This document shows, in pieces, positions 60,128-64,000 of a DNA stretch of 64,000 nucleotides. The notes beneath the pieces were generated by a model. That model made no database searches. It worked only from the letters and a program-made list of their open reading frames with translations, and was not told the DNA's origin. Made by a program: the position numbers and the translations under genes. The stretch is taken from the NCBI GenBank assembly GCA_012517405.1, contig JAAYVB010000026.1:23649-87648 (forward strand), written 5' to 3'. Positions within the stretch are counted from its first letter, which is position 1. Each line of letters begins with the position of its first letter. This DNA is from Propionibacterium sp. GTDB taxonomy: Bacteria; Actinomycetota; Actinomycetes; Propionibacteriales; Propionibacteriaceae.

Positions 60128-61195
60128 TCAGCGGCCCACTGAGGGGACCAGCGCCGGCGAAGGCACGGTCGGCGGCTCCGGCGTACTGGCCTCGCCGACG
60201 GAGGCTGCCTCCCAGCGAGTGGGGTCCGTCTGAACTCGGATGTCGCCTTCGAGAGCATCGAGCGCTGTATCGGTGATGGTCGGAGTAGGCTGCGTGGCCT
60301 GAAGGATGATGTCGGCGGCGCCGATGACGCGTTGTCCGGTGCTGCGGAGTATGTCGGCGAGGTCGCGTTGTTCGGTCACGGCGTTGAGGGCCCAGCCGGC
60401 GACGTAGCTGAAGGTGTACTGGCTGGAGTCGAGTCCGTGGGCGCTGGTGACCATGAAGGCGACCGATTCGGCTTCCACTTCGAGGATCCCGCGACAGTCG
60501 CGGCTGCTCTGTTCCTGGTGGAGGAGCACGTGCCCGGCTTCGTGGGCGAGGGTCTTGACGGCCTGGGCCTCATCAACGTCATCACGGACCCGGACCAGCC
60601 GGCTGCCGAAGTCCGTGTAGCCGTTCGGGCCGCCGAGGTCCGCGCCGCGGCGGACATCGAATCCCCGTTGCTCGAGGAGGCCTTGGAGGCGGTCCCACAG
60701 TCCGACGGGGGCTTGCCCAGTGAGGAGAGTAGCTTCGCCGATCTTGGGGTCGGGCAGCGGCGGTCCGTCGGTCTGACGAATGTCGAACACCGTGACTGGT
60801 TTGGTCGCGACAACCTGGGTCCGGTGCAAGACACGGCCCTGGTCGTCGCGCACCGGTTGGCCGGTGTCGTCAAGGCGGGGTTCGCGGCGGGTGATCGGGG
60901 CGAGGACCTTGATGCCGGTCTCGCCGCGGCGCACCTGGCGGCCCATGGCCTTGAACGCCTGGTAGCCGGCGACGTGAGTGGCCTGCGGGTCCTGAAGCAT
61001 GATCAGAAGTGAGTTCCCGAAGGAATAGCGGTGGAACTGGCTGGAGAACTTCAGCCAGGCCCGCCAGGCCTGCGGGTCGTTGAGTGCGAGGATTCCATCG
61101 CTCAGTTTGGTGAGGAGCTTGTCCAGCGTCGCTTGCCGAGCCTCCGCAGCCGTGGCCCGCTCTGCCTCGCTCACAGGCCTTCGGTACCCGGCCAT
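60128..61195 (-). CDS. ArdC-like antirestriction protein (ssDNA-binding domain plus zinc peptidase)
   Basis: A 355-residue protein. The N-terminal region (about 20-150) matches the ArdC ssDNA-binding domain (FHRYSFGNSLLIMLQDPQATHVAGYQAFKAMGRQVRRGETGIKVLAPI). The middle holds the metallopeptidase motif TLAHEAGHVLLH (HExxH), followed by EVEAESVAFMV. Such proteins protect incoming mobile DNA from host restriction. The C-terminal tail is Pro/Thr-rich. Its start overlaps the upstream gene's stop, so it is part of a small mobile-element operon outside repeat C. Confidence 0.9.
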   Translation of the reverse strand: MAGYRRPVSEAERATAAEARQATLDKLLTKLSDGILALNDPQAWRAWLKFSSQFHRYSFGNSLLIMLQDPQATHVAGYQAFKAMGRQVRRGETGIKVLAPITRREPRLDDTGQPVRDDQGRVLHRTQVVATKPVTVFDIRQTDGPPLPDPKIGEATLLTGQAPVGLWDRLQGLLEQRGFDVRRGADLGGPNGYTDFGSRLVRVRDDVDEAQAVKTLAHEAGHVLLHQEQSSRDCRGILEVEAESVAFMVTSAHGLDSSQYTFSYVAGWALNAVTEQRDLADILRSTGQRVIGAADIILQATQPTPTITDTALDALEGDIRVQTDPTRWEAASVGEASTPEPPTVPSPALVPSVGR

Positions 61196-61773
61196 CAGTC
61201 GCGGCCTTCGCGCAAACTGGCGATGTGGTCCAGTAGAGCCTCGACCGACTCATTCGGTGCACCTGAGTCGACAAGCTGCTTGGCCCCTATAAGGAGGTCC
61301 TCGACGATGAGAGGCAAATCCGGAAGCGCCAAGATGGGTTCTTCTGCAGCCTGGGCCCAAGAGGCTTCGCAGTGGTGCTGTTCAGGCGCGAAACGGTGTC
61401 GCCTGGGATCGTGACTCACAACGGGAACAGCGGCACTCGTTTGGGAAGACAATTGGCTCGGCAAGAGTGACCCCTCCGGGGCGTAGACCTGCAGGGCCCC
61501 GATCACAGATTGAAACTCACCGCAGCGGCACCCAATAGCGGCTTGAACCAGCGAGGCCGGTGTGGCGCCGGCAGCGTCGGGCTGAGTCGCCAATGGCGCT
61601 CCCGTCCGATCATCTGCGGGGAGTTCGCCGCAGACGTCGCTGGGCGCGCAGGAGAAGCGCTCAGGGACTTCGTCCAACGACCTGTCAATGTCGGCATAGT
61701 GGACGCCCTGAGAGTGCGCCCGCTGGAGCGAAGGTCTTGATCCCGTCATGGGGCGTTGCGGCTCCGAGTTCAT
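61195..61773 (-). CDS. Protein of unknown function coupled to the ArdC-like gene
   Basis: A 192-residue protein I cannot identify. Its stop overlaps the ArdC-like start by one base, so it is coupled to it. The N-terminal half is polar with several cysteines (FSCAPSDVCGEL, IGCRCGEF). The C-terminal third is helical and acidic (EEPILALPDLPLIVEDLLIGAKQLVDSG and a final ALLDHIASLREGRD). No membrane segment or signal peptide is seen. Position suggests a mobile-element accessory role. Confidence 0.6.
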   Translation of the reverse strand: MNSEPQRPMTGSRPSLQRAHSQGVHYADIDRSLDEVPERFSCAPSDVCGELPADDRTGAPLATQPDAAGATPASLVQAAIGCRCGEFQSVIGALQVYAPEGSLLPSQLSSQTSAAVPVVSHDPRRHRFAPEQHHCEASWAQAAEEPILALPDLPLIVEDLLIGAKQLVDSGAPNESVEALLDHIASLREGRD

Positions 61774-61988
61774 GAATCCTCCATATCGACGGACGCATAG
61801 ACCGTCACCTGCATAGCGGATGCCGACTCATCCCGGTGGACAGCTGCGCCCTCGCCCAAGCGTTCGGCGGCATGGATCAGGTGGGGCCCAGCCATCAGGA
61901 AAGGGGGCGTTCCGTTCGACGTAGGCACTGCGCGGGGTGCCGCGACACTCGGAGGTGCGGAAATGCGCTGGGTGAGCCCTGCACACAA
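61770..61988 (-). CDS. Possible small protein upstream of the ArdC operon
   Basis: A 72-residue frame whose stop overlaps the next gene's start (ATGA). The sequence is not recognised and no good ribosome site is visible, so this may be spurious. The overlap is the only argument in its favour. Confidence 0.3.
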   Translation of the reverse strand: MCAGLTQRISAPPSVAAPRAVPTSNGTPPFLMAGPHLIHAAERLGEGAAVHRDESASAMQVTVYASVDMEDS

Positions 61989-62315
61989 TCAAGTCCACGC
62001 TGGGGCATACGGGAAGGAAAGACTCGGATCCGAGCCCCGAGCCGACACCCCCTGATTGCCGATGAGAGCCAGCCCCATCTGCGGGGCGCGCTCCCGCTCC
62101 AGTTCACCGGGCTGACGCGCTAGGCGATTTGAGTCGTATTCGACGGCACCGACCCTAGCTAGCCTCCGTCTTTCATGAGGCGGCTTGAGAGCTGCCAGCC
62201 GGGCTGTCGGGGCCCGATCTGAACACGGGGCCAAGTGAGGGCGTGATTGTTGGCCGGCTGACGCTGCCGGGCTGCGGTTCTCCAGGTTTCCTCGGGTAGT
62301 GATGGGCTGGTGGGG

Positions 62316-63707
62316 TCAGGCAGGTGGTGGGATCGCGGCGATCCGGGCGAACGCGGCCACGAGTTGCTCGACCCAGGGCCAGGTCTTGGGTAGACGCAAC
62401 CGTCGCCGGCGAGCGCCATAGACGAGTCGGGCCGGGACATGCAGCAGCCGATACCTGAGTGCCTTTGGTTCGGCTTTCGCGAGGTCACCGTCGAGGGCCA
62501 GCATCTTGAGCCAGGCGACCAGATCGGCGGCGATCATCGTCAACTGCAGCCAGGTCTGGTTGATGCCGAACTCACGGGACGGGAACCTGCCCAGGCCGGA
62601 GTCTTTCGCGTGTCGGATCCGGTCCTCGACCCGGGCATGGGCCCGATGCCGGGCCTCGAGGAACTGCAGGGTGCCGCTGCCGGTGTTGGTGGCGAACGCT
62701 TGATACCGCCACCCGTCGTGGGCTTCGAACAGCGACAGTTGAGCCCCCGGATGCGGGCGTTCCCGGCGCAGGATCACCCTCATCCCCGTCGGCCAGCCAT
62801 CGAGATTGAGCAGTCCCGTGATCTCAGCGACTTCCCCGCCCTCTCGGACCTGACCATCAGCCTTCAGCGCCGGAGACCAGGACCCGACGGGCAGTTCGGT
62901 GATGGCGTGGCGCACGTTCTCCCCGATGGTGAACCCCACGCTGTAGTCCAGGCTGCGGCCTCTGACTTGGCCTTGCGCATGGAGCCAGTCCAGCAACTGG
63001 TGAGAGGCGCCGGCACCGTCGCAGCGGATCAACAGGTTCCGGCGATACGGCATCGGGACCTGAGTGATCGCCTCTCCCAGGACCTGGATGTGGTCGGCGG
63101 CGGTGTTCGACCCGGCCCGGCCTGTCCGCAGCGCGGCGGCGAGGAACTCCCCGGTGTTGTCGCACCACACACCGATCGGGTGATACCCGAACGTCCTCTT
63201 AAACGTCGGCGACGCCAACTCCTTCTCCGAGTGCGTCACCACGATCGTGGCATCGACATCCAACACGATCGTCTCTCCGAGATCTGTCCCGGCGACCTTC
63301 GAAGCCAGAACCCCGCCAGTGGCTGTCAGCTGGGACCACACGTGGCGCCGGACGCGGGCCCGGGCCGTGGCGATCTTCCTCCGCCTGGCGTCGGTGACCT
63401 CATCCAACGCACGCCACACCGTCGGAGCAGACGCGACCGGCCCCAAGATCTGCCTCTGGTGGCGCAGGACGTCGATGTCGGAGATCGCCTCGCCGCCGTC
63501 GGCGAGTAGCACCGCGACATCGGTCAGTACCTGGCCACGGTCACGCACCGAGGGGATGAACGAACGCCGGGCCATCGCCGTCGACAGGGCTCCGGTCAGG
63601 CCGGTGTTCTCGGCCAGCATCCTCAGCCCGATGCTGCCGGCGTGGGCGATCACCGCGCCGCCATCGCCGGTCACGGACATACCGGTGGACCACGAAGTAC
63701 GCTTCAC
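62316..63707 (-). CDS. IS1380-family transposase
   Basis: A 463-residue DDE transposase. Segments typical of the family are TIVLDVDATIVVTHSEKE (first Asp), NLLIRCDGAGASHQLLDWL (second Asp) and a C-terminal FGINQTWLQLTMIAADLVAWLK helix with ARVEDRIRHAKDSGLGRFPS before it, where the catalytic Glu is expected. The frame is intact, so the element may be active. A 12-base inverted repeat lies directly upstream of the start. Confidence 0.92.
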   Translation of the reverse strand: MKRTSWSTGMSVTGDGGAVIAHAGSIGLRMLAENTGLTGALSTAMARRSFIPSVRDRGQVLTDVAVLLADGGEAISDIDVLRHQRQILGPVASAPTVWRALDEVTDARRRKIATARARVRRHVWSQLTATGGVLASKVAGTDLGETIVLDVDATIVVTHSEKELASPTFKRTFGYHPIGVWCDNTGEFLAAALRTGRAGSNTAADHIQVLGEAITQVPMPYRRNLLIRCDGAGASHQLLDWLHAQGQVRGRSLDYSVGFTIGENVRHAITELPVGSWSPALKADGQVREGGEVAEITGLLNLDGWPTGMRVILRRERPHPGAQLSLFEAHDGWRYQAFATNTGSGTLQFLEARHRAHARVEDRIRHAKDSGLGRFPSREFGINQTWLQLTMIAADLVAWLKMLALDGDLAKAEPKALRYRLLHVPARLVYGARRRRLRLPKTWPWVEQLVAAFARIAAIPPPA

Positions 63708-63710
63708 CTA

Positions 63711-63781
63711 CGGAGTGCCTTCCGCTTCAGGGGTTTTGAACAGTCGCATGTCCAAGTATCCCGTAGTCAGAAGGCACTCCG
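63711..63781. promoter_or_regulatory. 12-bp inverted repeat upstream of the transposase gene
   Basis: CGGAGTGCCTTC (63711-63722) and GAAGGCACTCCG (63770-63781) are perfect inverted copies 47 bases apart, just before the transposase start. They could be operator sites or fold into a translation-blocking stem in the mRNA. Confidence 0.5.
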
Positions 63782-63886
63782 GCCTATCTGCAGCACGCGT
63801 CGCTCACTCCGCCATGAACGATCGAGGTTAGAGTGACTAGTGGCGTGTCGGTGATGTAACTTTACGGTTGCATGGGACAATGGGGC

Positions 63887-64000
63887 ATGGCGAATAGGAC
63901 AGCCCCGGCACTGGTGTTGCGTGAAGGCGATAGGGGCGAGTTGGAGCGGTTGACCCGTGCGGCGACGGTGATGGCCTCGACCGCGCAAAGGGCGCGGATC
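63887..64000 (+). CDS. IS630-family transposase, N-terminal start (cut by window end)
   Basis: Thirty-eight codons from ATG 63887 read MANRTAPALVLREGDRGEL and on to TAQRARI at the window edge. This matches the start of actinobacterial IS630-type transposases, which begin with a helix-turn-helix domain. The rest lies outside the window. It starts 60 bases after the IS1380 element. Confidence 0.75.
   Translation, partial: MANRTAPALVLREGDRGELERLTRAATVMASTAQRARI

Larger units (their letters stand above)
62163..63827 (-). mobile_element. Complete IS1380-family insertion sequence
   Basis: The 1,665-base element contains one transposase gene. Its ends are imperfect inverted repeats: CCTCCGTCTTTCATG at 62163 and, on the other strand, CCTCGATCGTTCATG ending at 63827, with 12 of 15 matching. 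The size equals the usual length of the family. A clean target duplication is not seen (CTAG on the left, TTAG on the right). Confidence 0.8.

Noticed and set aside
61989..62234. Minus-strand frame next to the IS1380 end
   Set aside because: It crosses the IS boundary and has no support.

Overview
This window is high-GC actinobacterial DNA. The left end carries the division and cell-wall signalling cluster trpG/pabA - pknB - pbpA - rodA - pstP - fhaB - fhaA, found near the replication origin of Actinobacteria. A domain resembling corynebacterial arsenate-mycothiol transferases also points to a mycothiol-using actinobacterium. Cluster order, including the absence of a separate pknA, would suit the Propionibacteriaceae or relatives, but that placement is a guess. 

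Layout. (1) 1-8.4 kb: Ser/Thr kinase/phosphatase, FHA and peptidoglycan-synthesis operon, then a thioredoxin. (2) 8.8-11.5 kb: an IclR-type regulator facing KDPG aldolase and 2-keto-3-deoxygluconate kinase genes. (3) 11.7-16.1 kb: type III polyketide synthase, methyltransferase and FAD hydroxylase in one overlapping operon, facing a UbiA prenyltransferase and followed by another methyltransferase; this suggests phenolic-lipid or prenylated-quinone chemistry. (4) 16-35 kb: chromosomal genes including pirin, an acyl-CoA ligase with an unusual tail, a DASS transporter, a large LuxR-type regulator, a leucyl aminopeptidase - AbgT transporter - glutaminase operon, an intact P-type-ATPase-like protein that has lost its catalytic motifs, a META lipoprotein, CinA and an AspT-like exchanger. 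(5) 35.6-40.6 kb: LtrA, a PTS EIIA with a small partner, a SorC-type regulator and a GpsA-like dehydrogenase, closed by a very strong terminator. 

(6) 40.6-60.0 kb looks like one or two genomic islands. A 173-bp direct repeat (148/173 identical by hand alignment) occurs at 40622 and 59839, and a 28-bp core copy lies between them at 53287. The first part holds a broken AbiE-like pair, a DinB-like protein and a large arsenic block: ArsC, an ArsR-phosphatase fusion, a CoA-disulfide-reductase/rhodanese/ArsC triple fusion, two ArsR regulators, two ArsP-type permeases, a CANC thioredoxin, ArsA and a Cys-rich DUF2703 protein. No ArsB or Acr3 is present. The second part holds a HEPN/MNT pair, a class-A-beta-lactamase-like serine hydrolase and an operon combining two NifX/DiNase-type small proteins, a peroxiredoxin and an extra peptide deformylase. 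That operon sits under a Cys-rich helix-turn-helix protein, and two near-identical 16-bp inverted repeats mark likely operators. 

(7) 60.1-64 kb is mobile DNA: an ArdC-like antirestriction protein with coupled unknown genes, a complete IS1380-type element and the start of an IS630-type transposase. 

Best candidates for undescribed biology: the deformylase/peroxiredoxin/DiNase operon with its operator pair, the triple-fusion arsenic enzyme, ArsA paired with ArsP permeases instead of ArsB/Acr3, and the pseudo-P-type ATPase. No CRISPR array or rRNA was seen.
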